This document shows positions 53,401-61,920 of a stretch of 64,000 nucleotides of DNA, piece after piece. Origin of the DNA: Raineya orbicola. Its GTDB lineage: Bacteria > Bacteroidota > Bacteroidia > Cytophagales > Thermonemataceae. Each line of letters starts with the position of its first letter. The stretch's first letter is position 1. Position numbers and translations under genes: made by a program. The notes under the pieces were generated by a model. The model searched no databases, had not been told where the DNA came from, and was given only the letters and a program-made list of their open reading frames with translations. Where the stretch lies: assembly GCF_002843425.1 (NCBI RefSeq), contig NZ_NKXO01000012.1:1-64000 (forward strand), written 5' to 3'.

Positions 53401-53916
53401 AATTTTTTCTTCCAAAAGTTCTGCATACTTTTTGAGCCTATCCAAACCGAAATCGCCTGAAATATTTACGTACATTATGGGAAATTCTGAAAAATCAATT
53501 TCCTGAATAACAGGCTCTTTGCGAAGAGAACTATTAGGCAATTTGGGTTTAGCTTTATCTACGGCATCTTTTACACGTTGTTTGGCTTCTGCTACACTTA
53601 CATTCGTACCAAATTCCACAATAATAGATGAAAAACTTTCAACTGAATTAGAGGTTACTTTTTTGATGTCTTTGACAGACTTCAATTCATCTTCAATGGG
53701 TTTGGTAACCAAGTTTTCCATATCTTTGGGCGAGGCACCTACATACGTATTCTGTACGTAAATCGTAGGCACTACAATGTCAGGAAATTGCTCTTTGGGA
53801 ATTTTCTCGTAAGAATACAAACCTGCAATTACCAAAAAAATGGTAATGGCATAAATAACGGTTTTATTATCTATCGCCCAACTGGAAGCAAAAAATTCTT
53901 TGATTTTATGATTCAT
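50434..53916 (-). CDS. RND efflux transporter, inner-membrane permease
   Basis: 1160 residues, slightly longer than AcrB-type pumps. The first helix is DNKTVIYAITIFLVIAGLYSYEKIP. The proton-relay helix has ALGIVVDDAIVVIENTHR (two Asp). The equivalent later helix has GIVALAGIVVRNGILLVEF. Two large periplasmic porter domains lie at about 45-335 and 650-930. Between the sixth and seventh core helices an insert (about 505-590) carries two more hydrophobic segments (MISVGVIFAIFAAIFYASGF and MANFTLTLFALFLLNRFLL). With the adaptor and TolC genes upstream it forms a tripartite pump; the substrate is unknown. Confidence 0.93.
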   Translation of the reverse strand: MNHKIKEFFASSWAIDNKTVIYAITIFLVIAGLYSYEKIPKEQFPDIVVPTIYVQNTYVGASPKDMENLVTKPIEDELKSVKDIKKVTSNSVESFSSIIVEFGTNVSVAEAKQRVKDAVDKAKPKLPNSSLRKEPVIQEIDFSEFPIMYVNISGDFGLDRLKKYAELLEEKIEGFPEIRRVDIIGALDREIQINVDKYKMEAATISFGDIERALSSENVTIPGGTIQIDGVRRSVNISGQFKDVETIKNLVVGSGLGGNIYLKDIAEVKDGFKEQESFARMNGKPVVTLSVIKKGGENLISAADKIKELVAQMQADSKLPSALAVDFTGDQSKNTRITLHDLINTIIIGFILVTVILMFFMGATNAMFVAASVPLSVALAFLIFPTIGFTLNFIVLFAFLLALGIVVDDAIVVIENTHRIFDNGKVPIKKAAKEAAGEVFLPVLSGTATTLAPFVPLAFWPGIIGKFMYFLPVTLIITLLASLVIAYTINPVFAVDFMKPHRDHSKKPEGTFYQRNKGMISVGVIFAIFAAIFYASGFFGMANFTLTLFALFLLNRFLLSKIIYRFQNKTWPSVQNAYKRLLSWTLVGKRPALLMLGAVGLFIISIVALILRKPTIEFFPQAEPNFVYVYASLPIGTDQNYTDSVMKVLEKRVNSVIYPDNKPNPLVTSVITNVTIGASEDQNDRSPTPHKGKIQVAFVEFAKRNGQSTQVYMDKIREEINKLDLPHTIKIAVEKERNGPPTGKPIAIEIMGEELDELILVGDSLQKFLENQQIAGVEKLQSDIQKNKPQLRVVIDRERALREGLFTGQIGSEVSTAILGREVSKFKEGEDEYPIMLRYTKEQRDNLAALINHKITFRDMAKGGVLRQVPISAVAELKYDNTFGGIKRKNQKKIITISSNILFGFNPAAVVKDVEDQIAIFKDKYNVPEGITIRMGGEQEQQKETSAFLGLAMLISVALILITLLLQFNSISKTFIILLQIVFSVIGVLLGLAITGMKISIVMTGIGIVALAGIVVRNGILLVEFTDILRERGLPIKQAIVEAGKDRMTPVLMTATATILGLIPLAVGLNIDFAKLFSEGNPNIFFGGDSVAFWGPLAWTMIYGLTFATILTLVLVPLMYWIAQNWKMRLQKFFGKKELETPLSSNGSLHKEETEVEALR

Positions 53917-53957
53917 AACTATTCGGAAATTGAAAGGTGAATTTAGCCGGTTTTGCG

Positions 53958-55067
53958 TTACATTTTATAGCTGATTAAATCGCCATCGTTCAAATCCTGA
54001 TAGCCTGTGGTGATAATTTTATCTCCCGCCTGCAAGCCACTTATTATTTCTGCAGAACGATTGTAGATTTGTCCTACTTCTACTTTGCGTCTGCGAGCTA
54101 TTTTTTGTCCATTTTCCTCAACAGCTACCATAATGTATGAGCCTTCCAATGCATTCTGTACTACATTGATAGGCACAACAATTGCCGAGTTTTTAGCATA
54201 ATTTTCTACTTTAAGTGTAGCAATCATATTCGGTTTGAAATCTTTATCGTAAGGAATAGCAACTTCTACCCGAAAACTGCGAGAAATGTTATTGATAGTT
54301 TGAGCAATAAAAATTACTCTTCCTTTTATATTTCTTTTCAAATCAGGAATAAAAATTTCTACTTCTGCCCCTTGGCGGATTTGCCCGCTGTATGCTTCGG
54401 GGACTTCGGCAACGGCTCGCAATTCGGCAGAATTGACAATCTTAATACCCGGCATACCCGGACTTGCCATTTCGCCTACTTTCATCATTACATCTTCTAC
54501 TACACCCGCCATTGAAGCCACTACACGCGTTTTAGCGTATTGCTCTTGCAGAGTGGCAAGTTGTTGCTCCAAACTTTCCAAATTGGTTTTTGCCTGCAAA
54601 TAAGCAACCTCTGTACCTACTTTCTGTTCCCAAAGGGCTTTTTGCTTTTCATATACGGTGCGGGCAAGTTCTATTTGAGCTTTGAGAGGTTGCATATTTT
54701 TGAGTATCAGACTGCCGTCAATATCGGCTACCACTTGCCCTGCCGCTACAAAATCACCTCTGCGTACATACACGCCTTTCACAACCCCCGGTGTTTGAGC
54801 ACTAATATTGACAATTTTATCTGTTTCCAAACGCCCCTGAATTTCAATATAATTAGCAAAATTAGAAGTTTGCAGGGCGGTTACTACTACATTTTTGGCT
54901 TTCATTATTTTGGTATTTGTGCCAAGTTCTTTTTCTAGTTGAGCAATTTTAGCCTCAATTTCTTGTTTTTGCTTTTTCAAAGCCTCTAATTCGGCTTTTT
55001 TATCAGTTTTTTCTGCATTACAAGCCACAAGTAATGCAATGAGTGCGAAATACTTTGCGATTTTCAT
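53958..55067 (-). CDS. RND efflux adaptor (membrane fusion) lipoprotein
   Basis: 369 residues. The lipoprotein signal ends at Cys16 (FALIALLVAC). A short coiled coil follows (about 22-50, KAELEALKKQKQEIEAKIAQLEKEL in condensed pattern). Then come a barrel-sandwich hybrid split by a helical hairpin (SAQTPGVVKGVYVRRGDFVAAGQVVADID, hairpin about 115-185, ASMAGVVEDVMMKVGEMASPG), a beta-barrel domain, and the membrane-proximal C-terminal domain. This is the usual HlyD/MFP layout. It links the RND pump to the TolC channel. It starts 87 bases after the tolC stop and ends 41 bases before the pump gene. Confidence 0.92.
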   Translation of the reverse strand: MKIAKYFALIALLVACNAEKTDKKAELEALKKQKQEIEAKIAQLEKELGTNTKIMKAKNVVVTALQTSNFANYIEIQGRLETDKIVNISAQTPGVVKGVYVRRGDFVAAGQVVADIDGSLILKNMQPLKAQIELARTVYEKQKALWEQKVGTEVAYLQAKTNLESLEQQLATLQEQYAKTRVVASMAGVVEDVMMKVGEMASPGMPGIKIVNSAELRAVAEVPEAYSGQIRQGAEVEIFIPDLKRNIKGRVIFIAQTINNISRSFRVEVAIPYDKDFKPNMIATLKVENYAKNSAIVVPINVVQNALEGSYIMVAVEENGQKIARRRKVEVGQIYNRSAEIISGLQAGDKIITTGYQDLNDGDLISYKM

Positions 55068-55120
55068 ATTTGTAGAATTATTTTTTTCGTTTTCTGAATT
55101 TTTTAACTTATATTTTTTTA

Positions 55121-55143
55121 TCTTGCTTCCTGTTTCCTGCCTC
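55121..55143. repeat. copy of the dispersed TCTTGCTTCCTG repeat
   Basis: TCTTGCTTCCTGTTTCCTGC plus CTC, in the gap between the tolC-like and adaptor genes. It shares the 12-base core with the minisatellite at 32464-32519 beside the CRISPR array. Confidence 0.7.
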
Positions 55144-55153
55144 TTTTTTTACC

Positions 55154-56521
55154 TCATTTTCCTAATTTCCCGAGTGCTTTATCCAAATCTACTTTGGCAA
55201 TAAGGGCATCGTACAGAGCGGCGAAATAATTTGTTTCAGCCTCTTTGTAAGCGGTTTCTGCATTGATAATCTCTACGCTTGAACCTACCCCTTGTTTATA
55301 TTTGATTTGAGAAACTCTTAAAACTTCTTTGGCAAGTTCCATATTACGTTTTTGAGCTTCCAAGGTGGTAAGAGCATTTTTGAGTGTAATTTGGGCTTGA
55401 GTAGCCTGAAAATCAATGGCTTTTTCAAGATTGCGTTTATCTTGTTCTAATTTAAGGATTTCTATGCGGTTTTGCTCAACTTTATACTTGCGTTGCATTC
55501 CGTTGAAAATAGGCAAATTCAGTTGCAAGCCTACCGTACCATAGCCCAGCCAGCGATTGGAAAAGTCGCCAATGTTGGAAAAATACCTTGCTCCCGTAGC
55601 ATATCCCATCTGTCCGATAGCTACCAAACTCGGATAAGCCCCAACCTGTTTGTTTTTCAAATCTAATTTTGTCAGAGCAATGGCTGTTTCAAGCACCTGA
55701 TACTCGGCTCGGTTTTTGTAGTCGGCTCTTACTTCACCATCGGGAATTTGCTCTAACTGATAATCTCGCAAAGAACCTGTTACTTCAATTTTTTCTTGCA
55801 CAGGCATACCCATCTGGAATTTGAGCAGTTCTTGGCTAAGCTCAATGAGGCGTTCAACTTTCATTTTTTCGGCTCGTAAGTTATTGGCAGTAACTTCTAA
55901 ACGGGTAACTTCAATATTTTCCGCAAACCCTTGCTTATTGAGAGCCTTCACATCTTTAATGAGGCTATCCAAACGGGCAATGTTGGCATCAATGAGTTTA
56001 GCCCGCTCTTTGGCAACAAGAAGCGAAAAATAGGCTTTGGTAACATTTTCGGCAATGGTAACTTTATTTGACGCGGTAGTTTTTTTAGTGAGTTCTTTAT
56101 AGGTTTTTGAGGCTTGCAAACCAACAAAATAAGAACCATTAAAAATAAGCTGGCTTACCGTAATACCCGCATCACCCTGATAGCGAGGAGCAAAAATGCC
56201 TCGTACAGGAACAAACTCTGCATCGGGGTCGGGGGGGGAGCCACTGCCCTGTGAAAGAAAAAAAGCAGGCAAAAAGGCTGGTCGCAACTCAAAATTATAG
56301 AGCAATTGTGCCGAACCATTGATTTGTGGCAGACCTATGCCAATAGTTTCTTTTACACGAGCTTCTGCAATTTGCTCATCAAGTACCGATTTTTGCATTA
56401 GAGCAGTGTTCTGATAGGCATATTCTATGCACTGCTCCAAAGTCATTGTTCGTTTTTCTTGGGCAAAGGCACTTTGCCACAATAAACTCAAAAATCCTAA
56501 ACTCAAAAATAATTGTTTCAT
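55154..56521 (-). CDS. TolC-family outer-membrane efflux protein
   Basis: 455 residues from the ATG at 56521, which gives the signal peptide MKQLFLSLGFLSLLWQSAFAQ; a longer frame to 56584 overlaps tetR. Two repeats of long helices typical of OEP proteins are seen: MTLEQCIEYAYQNTALMQKSVLDEQIAEARVKETIG in pattern and the second repeat from about residue 300 (KLDLKNKQVGAYPSLVAIGQMGY; GLQLNLPIFNGMQRKYKVEQ). The motif LNLPIFNG is characteristic. It forms the outer-membrane channel and periplasmic tunnel of the tripartite pump. It starts 13 bases after tetR. Confidence 0.93.
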   Translation of the reverse strand: MKQLFLSLGFLSLLWQSAFAQEKRTMTLEQCIEYAYQNTALMQKSVLDEQIAEARVKETIGIGLPQINGSAQLLYNFELRPAFLPAFFLSQGSGSPPDPDAEFVPVRGIFAPRYQGDAGITVSQLIFNGSYFVGLQASKTYKELTKKTTASNKVTIAENVTKAYFSLLVAKERAKLIDANIARLDSLIKDVKALNKQGFAENIEVTRLEVTANNLRAEKMKVERLIELSQELLKFQMGMPVQEKIEVTGSLRDYQLEQIPDGEVRADYKNRAEYQVLETAIALTKLDLKNKQVGAYPSLVAIGQMGYATGARYFSNIGDFSNRWLGYGTVGLQLNLPIFNGMQRKYKVEQNRIEILKLEQDKRNLEKAIDFQATQAQITLKNALTTLEAQKRNMELAKEVLRVSQIKYKQGVGSSVEIINAETAYKEAETNYFAALYDALIAKVDLDKALGKLGK

Positions 56522-56534
56522 AACATTTTTTACA

Positions 56535-57185
56535 TCATAGCGGGTTGAAGATGGATATATTAGAGAAATTGAAAACTTTTTCATATTTTTGTAAGGTTTT
56601 TTCTAAAACTTCCAACCCTTTGCTGGTTACGATACCCCGAATAAAATGCTCCAAGAAAGTCATTTGCAGGCTTACCAAATCAAACTTATCAGGTGGAAAA
56701 AGCTGAATATCAAAAGACATTTCTATTTCTGCAACTCTTAAAATCGCCAATGCCTCTATATGCAAATCGGGTCGGTATAAGCCCTCTGAAACACCTTGTT
56801 CTAAATTTCTACGAACTTGTGCAATAATAAAATTACGTTTATGCTCCTGCCACAAAGCCCAAGTTTTGGGGTGATAGCGTTGGAGGTCAAAAAAAACAGA
56901 AGGATTGACACCTTTCAAACGATTTTTAACGTGTTGGCTCATCAAAATTACTTCATCAATAGCATTTTCGGTATGTTCAGAGATTTTGCAGATTTGTGTT
57001 TCATCTTGACGAAAATGCCTATCTGCCACTTGTTCAACAAGAGCATCTTTATCCTGAAAGTATTGGTAAATAGTTTTTTTGGAAATAGCCAGCTCACGAG
57101 CAATATCGTCCATCGTGATACTTCTAATTCCATAACGCATAAACAATTCTTCGGCTTTGGCAAGTATTCTTTCTTTGTGTTCCAC
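56535..57185 (-). CDS. TetR-family transcriptional regulator of the efflux operon
   Basis: 216 residues. The start codon is GTG at 57185; the next ATG would delete the first helix. The DNA-binding domain is at about 5-50: [39 protein letters not shown], the typical TetR helix-turn-helix. The ligand domain is all helical and unlike named members. It is the first gene of tetR-tolC-adaptor-RND, so it probably represses its own operon and is released by a pump substrate. An inverted repeat overlaps its promoter at 57229-57264. Confidence 0.92.
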   Translation of the reverse strand: MEHKERILAKAEELFMRYGIRSITMDDIARELAISKKTIYQYFQDKDALVEQVADRHFRQDETQICKISEHTENAIDEVILMSQHVKNRLKGVNPSVFFDLQRYHPKTWALWQEHKRNFIIAQVRRNLEQGVSEGLYRPDLHIEALAILRVAEIEMSFDIQLFPPDKFDLVSLQMTFLEHFIRGIVTSKGLEVLEKTLQKYEKVFNFSNISIFNPL

Positions 57186-57228
57186 CGCTGAAAAATTTTA
57201 TCTCCTCAAACAAAAATGATTTCGGATA

Positions 57229-57264
57229 CAAAACTACGGAAACTTTGAAAATGTTTCAAGTTTC
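57229..57264 (-). promoter_or_regulatory. promoter and probable operator of the tetR-efflux operon
   Basis: Minus strand: TTG (57259-57257), 20 bases, TAGTTTTG (57236-57229). An imperfect inverted repeat covers the -33 side: GAAACTTTGAAA (57239-57250) and TTTCAAGTTTC (57254-57264), complementary apart from one extra T. A repressor bound there would block the promoter. Confidence 0.6.
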
Positions 57265-57346
57265 TTGTGTTTTTTTTATGAAGTTTTTGTTAATAATTTT
57301 GAAAACCCAAAAAACTTCCGAAATTTGCGAGCAAAAACATAAAATT

Positions 57347-57766
57347 ATGGCAGGTAATAGAACTTTTTCAATGATTAAACCCGATGCAGTCCAAGCAGGA
57401 AACACAGGAGCTATTTTGAAAATGATTGAGGAAGCAGGTTTTCGCATTTCCGCTATGCGTATGACCAAACTTTCCAAGCAAAGGGCAGGGCAGTTTTATG
57501 CTGTGCATAAAGAAAGACCTTTCTATAACGACCTCTGCGAGTATATGTCATCAGGGCATATTGTGGCTCTCATTTTGGAAAAAGAAAATGCAGTAGCTGA
57601 TTTCCGCAAACTCATAGGAGCCACAGACCCCGCCAAAGCCGAAGAAGGCACTATTCGCAAACTTTTTGCTAAATCCATTGAGGCGAATGCCATTCACGGC
57701 TCCGATTCCGATGAAAATGCAGAAATTGAAGCCGCTTTCTTTTTCTCCAAAATGCAACAATATTAA
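57347..57766 (+). CDS. ndk: nucleoside diphosphate kinase
   Basis: 139 residues from the ATG at 57347, the conserved beginning [15 protein letters not shown]; a -7 element TAATTTTG at 57294-57301 supports this start over the longer frame from 57245. Active-site His is in the segment [18 protein letters not shown] is present as [10 protein letters not shown] and binds phosphate, and [14 protein letters not shown] is also conserved. It transfers the gamma phosphate between nucleoside triphosphates and diphosphates. Length is normal. tex follows after 111 bases. Confidence 0.96.
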   Translation: MAGNRTFSMIKPDAVQAGNTGAILKMIEEAGFRISAMRMTKLSKQRAGQFYAVHKERPFYNDLCEYMSSGHIVALILEKENAVADFRKLIGATDPAKAEEGTIRKLFAKSIEANAIHGSDSDENAEIEAAFFFSKMQQY

Positions 57767-57824
57767 AGCTCGCACGCTGATTCCTAATTTTCAACAAACA
57801 TCAGTACAACCTTACAAAATTTTG

Positions 57825-57832
57825 TATTTTTG
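57825..57832 (+). promoter_or_regulatory. -7 element of tex
   Basis: TATTTTTG, exact to TAnnTTTG, 45 bases before the ATG at 57878. No well-placed -33 TTG is seen. Confidence 0.35.
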
Positions 57833-57877
57833 TGCTGATGTTTTCTTTCTGAAAGAATTATTCAAACTGCAATATCA

Positions 57878-60118
57878 ATGATAGAACGTTATAGCCTTAA
57901 AATTGCCTCTGAATTGGGTATTGGTATTCGTCAGGTAGAGGCAACCGCACAACTTTTGCAAGAAGGGGGCACCGTGCCTTTTATTGCTCGCTACCGCAAA
58001 GAGGTTACAGGTAGCCTTGACGAAACCCAAATTACTGCTATTCGGGATAGATTAGAGCAACTTGCCGAACTGGATAAACGCCGTGAAACTATCCTAAAAT
58101 CTATCAAGGAGCAAGGCAAGCTAACTCCTGAATTAGAACAAAAAATCCAAGATGCCGAAACAATGAGCGTTTTGGAAGATTTGTATTTGCCTTATCGCCC
58201 CAAAAAACGCACCAAGGCTACCATAGCCAAAGAAAAAGGTTTAGAGCCACTTGCAATGCTCATATTAGAGCAAAATGATATAGACTTGCAAGCTGAAGCA
58301 AGCAAATTTGTTGATGCCGAAAAGCAGGTAAATTCTGCCGAGGAGGCTTTGGAGGGAGCAAGGCATATTCTTGCCGAATACATCAATGAGCATCAAGAGA
58401 CAAGAGCCAAAATGCGTGATTTGTTCCTTAAAAAGGCAGTGATTACCTCTAAAGTTTTACCCGAAAAAGAAAAAACTGAAGAGGCTCAAAAATTCAAAGA
58501 CTATTTTGAATGGTCTGAACCCATTGCAACTATTCCTTCGCACAGGCTACTTGCGATGCGTAGAGGTGAAAAAGAATTGATTTTAACTTTGGACATAGCT
58601 CCTGAAGAGCAAGAAGCTATCGCTTTGCTTGAAAGAGAGTTCGTAAAAGCTAAAAATGGGTGCAGTGAGCAGGTAAAAATGGCTGTTGCCGATTGCTACA
58701 AACGTCTTTTGAAACCCTCAATGGAAACAGAAGTAAGACTTATTTCTAAGAAAAAAGCTGATGAGGAGGCTATACGTGTATTTGCTGAAAACGTACGCGA
58801 ACTGCTGATGGCTTCACCATTGGGCGAAAAGGTGGTATTAGCATTAGACCCCGGTTTCCGTACAGGTTGTAAATTAGTGGTTTTAGATAAAAACGGCAAA
58901 CTTCTGCACAACGAAACCATTTACCCTAACGAACCTCAGCGAGAAATCGCCAAATCGGCTCATATTCTAAAAACACTTTGCGAAAAATACCAAATAGAAG
59001 CTATTGCTATCGGAAATGGTACGGCAAGCCGTGAAACAGAAAGTTTTGTGAAAAGTTTGAATATTCCGAATGTAAAGATTTTAGTGGTTAATGAAAGTGG
59101 AGCTTCTATTTATTCGGCATCGGAAGTGGCACGTGAAGAATTTCCTGATTTGGATTTGACCGTCAGGGGAGCGATTTCTATTGGTAGAAGGTTGCAAGAC
59201 CCCCTTGCAGAACTTGTAAAAATTGACCCCAAATCTATTGGTGTAGGGCAATATCAGCACGATGTAGACCAGAATGCACTCAAAAGAAGTCTTGATGATG
59301 TAGTGATTAGTTCGGTGAATAAGGTAGGCGTAGAACTCAATACCGCCAGCAAGCAACTTTTAATGTATGTAGCTGGTTTGGGGGAAAGTTTGGCTCAAAA
59401 CATTATCAACTATCGTAATGAAAAGGGGGCTTTCCGCAGTCGTAGTGAGCTTAAAAATGTACCTCGTTTGGGGGATAAGGCTTTTGAACAATGTGCAGGC
59501 TTCTTGCGTATTCGCAATGCCGAAAACCCTTTGGATAGCAGTGCCGTTCACCCCGAAGCATACGGCATTGTAGAACAAATGGCAAAAGATTTGAATTGTA
59601 GCGTAAAAGATTTGATGCAAAACGCCGAATTGCGTAAGCAAATAGACTTGAATAAATATGTGAATGAACGTTTTGGATTGCCTACGCTGCAAGATATTAT
59701 GCAAGAGCTTGCCAAGCCGGGCAGAGACCCTCGCAAAGAATTTGAAGAATTTTCTTTTGCCGAAGGTGTTCACGAAATCACCGATTTGAAAGTGGGAATG
59801 AAACTACCTGGTATTGTTACGAATGTTACGAAATTTGGTGCTTTTGTAGATATTGGTGTTCATCAAGATGGCTTGGTGCATATCAGCGAGCTTTCGGATA
59901 AGTACGTTTCAGACCCTACCGAAGTGGTAAAAGTTGGACAAAAAGTTATGGTAACCGTTTTGGAGGTAGAAGTAGAACGCAGACGCATCGCCCTTTCGCT
60001 CAAAAGTGAAACCAAACCCGAACTAAAAAAATCCGAAAAACGCGAAAAGAAAAAACAAAAACAGGAAGATAGCTGGGAAGAGAAATTAGCGGCTCTGAAA
60101 GCGAAATTTGGTTCTTAG
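57878..60118 (+). CDS. tex: Tex family RNA-binding protein
   Basis: 746 residues in the usual Tex order. The N-terminal helical domain has the motif GGTVPFIARYRKEVTGSLDE. The YqgF/RuvX-like nuclease fold is around 325-460 (VVLALDPGFRTGCKLVVLD). Helix-hairpin-helix units follow (about 490-560, VGVELNTASKQLLMYVAGLGESLAQNIINYR shortened). The C-terminal S1 RNA-binding domain is at about 645-715 (GIVTNVTKFGAFVDIGVHQDGLVHISELS in pattern). The extreme C-terminus is Lys/Glu rich. Tex proteins bind nucleic acids and affect transcript stability and stress survival. An intrinsic terminator follows. Confidence 0.96.
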   Translation: MIERYSLKIASELGIGIRQVEATAQLLQEGGTVPFIARYRKEVTGSLDETQITAIRDRLEQLAELDKRRETILKSIKEQGKLTPELEQKIQDAETMSVLEDLYLPYRPKKRTKATIAKEKGLEPLAMLILEQNDIDLQAEASKFVDAEKQVNSAEEALEGARHILAEYINEHQETRAKMRDLFLKKAVITSKVLPEKEKTEEAQKFKDYFEWSEPIATIPSHRLLAMRRGEKELILTLDIAPEEQEAIALLEREFVKAKNGCSEQVKMAVADCYKRLLKPSMETEVRLISKKKADEEAIRVFAENVRELLMASPLGEKVVLALDPGFRTGCKLVVLDKNGKLLHNETIYPNEPQREIAKSAHILKTLCEKYQIEAIAIGNGTASRETESFVKSLNIPNVKILVVNESGASIYSASEVAREEFPDLDLTVRGAISIGRRLQDPLAELVKIDPKSIGVGQYQHDVDQNALKRSLDDVVISSVNKVGVELNTASKQLLMYVAGLGESLAQNIINYRNEKGAFRSRSELKNVPRLGDKAFEQCAGFLRIRNAENPLDSSAVHPEAYGIVEQMAKDLNCSVKDLMQNAELRKQIDLNKYVNERFGLPTLQDIMQELAKPGRDPRKEFEEFSFAEGVHEITDLKVGMKLPGIVTNVTKFGAFVDIGVHQDGLVHISELSDKYVSDPTEVVKVGQKVMVTVLEVEVERRRIALSLKSETKPELKKSEKREKKKQKQEDSWEEKLAALKAKFGS

Positions 60119-60142
60119 CTGTTTTTTCTCAAATTTTTCTTG

Positions 60143-60180
60143 GAACAGTCCGAAAAAATGCTATTTTTGGGCTGTTCTTT
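60143..60180 (+). terminator. intrinsic terminator after tex
   Basis: GAACAGTCCGAAAAA and TTTTTGGGCTGTTC form a stem with one mismatch, followed by TTTGCTTTTG. It lies 25 bases after the tex stop. Confidence 0.65.
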
Positions 60181-60210
60181 GCTTTTGTACCACTCTAAAC
60201 TTGCTACTTT

Positions 60211-60756
60211 ATGCTTTCCGATTTCCAAAAACAGAAAATTACCAAAATGTTCTGTTTCTTTGATGCCGATGGCAACAAAGTCATTGAACCCGAGGATATG
60301 GATATTATTGCCGAAGAGTTCCGAAAAAGTTTTGGATGGCAAGTAGGTTCCGAAGATGATAAGAAGTTCAAAGGGGCTTTGAAAAAGTATTGGCGTAGGC
60401 TCACTCTTGGTAACGAGGAAGCCCAAGATGAGCCAATTACTTTGGAAGTATTTCTGAAGGCTTATGAAAGAAATTTACAAAACCAACAAACCTATGAAGA
60501 GTATGTAAAGCCCTTTCTTGACCACATTTACCCCGCCATTGATACCAACAAAGATGATATGCTACAGCCCTCGGAGTTTAATCATCTTTACATTGGTTTC
60601 CGCAATTCACTACAAGAGGCTCAAGCCGCTTTTCAAAAATTAGACCTCAATGGCGATGGAGTGCTTTCAAGAGAGGAGGTGTATCAACATTTTTACGATT
60701 TCCATTTTAGCCAAGATGCAAATGCTCCGGGCAATTTCTTTTTTGGTAGTCTGTAA
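60211..60756 (+). CDS. EF-hand calcium-binding protein, calerythrin-like
   Basis: 181 residues, no signal peptide, so cytoplasmic. Three EF-hand loops are readable. Loop 1 is at 18-29 (DADGNKVIEPED, position 12 Asp rather than Glu). Another is at 111-122 (DTNKDDMLQPSE). The last is at 145-156 (DLNGDGVLSREE). A degenerate fourth site is likely around 68-80 (GNEEAQDEPITLEVFL). The helix spacing and pairs match calerythrin and sarcoplasmic calcium-binding proteins, which buffer or sense Ca2+. Such complete multi-EF-hand proteins are uncommon in bacteria outside actinomycetes and cyanobacteria. The next gene starts 33 bases downstream on the same strand. Confidence 0.85.
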   Translation: MLSDFQKQKITKMFCFFDADGNKVIEPEDMDIIAEEFRKSFGWQVGSEDDKKFKGALKKYWRRLTLGNEEAQDEPITLEVFLKAYERNLQNQQTYEEYVKPFLDHIYPAIDTNKDDMLQPSEFNHLYIGFRNSLQEAQAAFQKLDLNGDGVLSREEVYQHFYDFHFSQDANAPGNFFFGSL

Positions 60757-60789
60757 AAATACAGATGCCAGCAACACAAAATAGCAACT

Positions 60790-61854
60790 ATGAAAATTTC
60801 AACCAAATTATTTTTCTTATTTCTTTTATTTTCTTTACGCGTGCAAGGGCAGTATGCTCCCAAGTACAGCAATGAATTTCTGAATATTGGGGTAGGAGCA
60901 AGAGCTTTGGGTATGGCAGGGGCAAATACTGCTTTGGTAGATGATGTAACCGCAGGTTACTGGAACCCCGCAGGTCTTCTGAATATCAAGCCCAAATATC
61001 AAGCCGCCCTGATGCACGCTGAATATTTTGCGGGGATTGCTCAATACGATTATGCAGGTTTTGCTACACCTGTTGATTCCAGTAGTCATATTGCCCTTAC
61101 CATTATTCGTTTTGGGGTTGATGATATTCCTGATACCCGCTTCATCTATGATGCTAATGGGGCTTTGAACTACAACAATGTGCAATTTTTTTCTGCCGCC
61201 GACTATGCTTTTCAAGTTTCTTATGCCAAAAGACTACCCAAACTTAAAAATCTACAATTGGGAGGTAATTTCAAAGTTATCTACCGACAAGCAGGCGATT
61301 TTGCTACGGCTTGGGGCTTTGGATTAGACGCAGGGGCAATGCTCAAACTCGGCAAATGGCAAATAGGAGCTATGGCGAGAGATGTTACAGGAACTTTTAC
61401 AGCTTGGAGTCATAATTTGGCACTTATTTACACAATTTATGCCCAAACCAATAATCCTATCCCTCAAAATTCCGTAGAAATTACCGTACCTAAACTGAAT
61501 ATAGGTTTGAGCCGTTATTTTGTTATCAGAGAGAAATTCGGTTTATTGCCCGCTTTTGAATTGCAAAATACCTTTGACGGCAGACGCAATACGTTGCTGG
61601 CTTCTAATGTCGTTTCACTTTCGCCTGCCTTTGGCTTAGAAATGGATTACAAAAAACTTGCTTTCTTGCGTGTGGGGGTAGGCAACTTCCAAAAAATCAA
61701 AAATTTTGATGGTTCAACCTACAATAGTGTGCAGACAAACTTTGGGGTAGGTTTCCGAGTAAAACGCTTTGCCATTGATTATGCCTTAACAGATGTTGTA
61801 AGTAGTGATGCAGGGCTATATTCGCATATTTTTTCAGTAAGAGCGGATTTTTAG
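60790..61854 (+). CDS. PorV/PorQ-family outer-membrane protein
   Basis: 354 residues. Signal peptide MKISTKLFFLFLLFSLRVQGQ, then the family pattern FLNIGVGARALGMAGANTALVDDVTAGYWNPAGL, followed by alternating strands of a FadL-like beta barrel ending in FSVRADF. PorV escorts T9SS cargo from the SprA/Sov translocon to the surface-attachment complex; PorQ acts with PorZ. Which of the two this is cannot be fixed by eye. No other T9SS gene is adjacent. It follows the EF-hand gene, and the two may share a transcript. Confidence 0.87.
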   Translation: MKISTKLFFLFLLFSLRVQGQYAPKYSNEFLNIGVGARALGMAGANTALVDDVTAGYWNPAGLLNIKPKYQAALMHAEYFAGIAQYDYAGFATPVDSSSHIALTIIRFGVDDIPDTRFIYDANGALNYNNVQFFSAADYAFQVSYAKRLPKLKNLQLGGNFKVIYRQAGDFATAWGFGLDAGAMLKLGKWQIGAMARDVTGTFTAWSHNLALIYTIYAQTNNPIPQNSVEITVPKLNIGLSRYFVIREKFGLLPAFELQNTFDGRRNTLLASNVVSLSPAFGLEMDYKKLAFLRVGVGNFQKIKNFDGSTYNSVQTNFGVGFRVKRFAIDYALTDVVSSDAGLYSHIFSVRADF

Positions 61855-61920
61855 ACCTCATTTATCACGAGATTGATATTAAGCGTCTTTTTTAATTTTA
61901 CAGCTAATCAGGTAGGTTTA

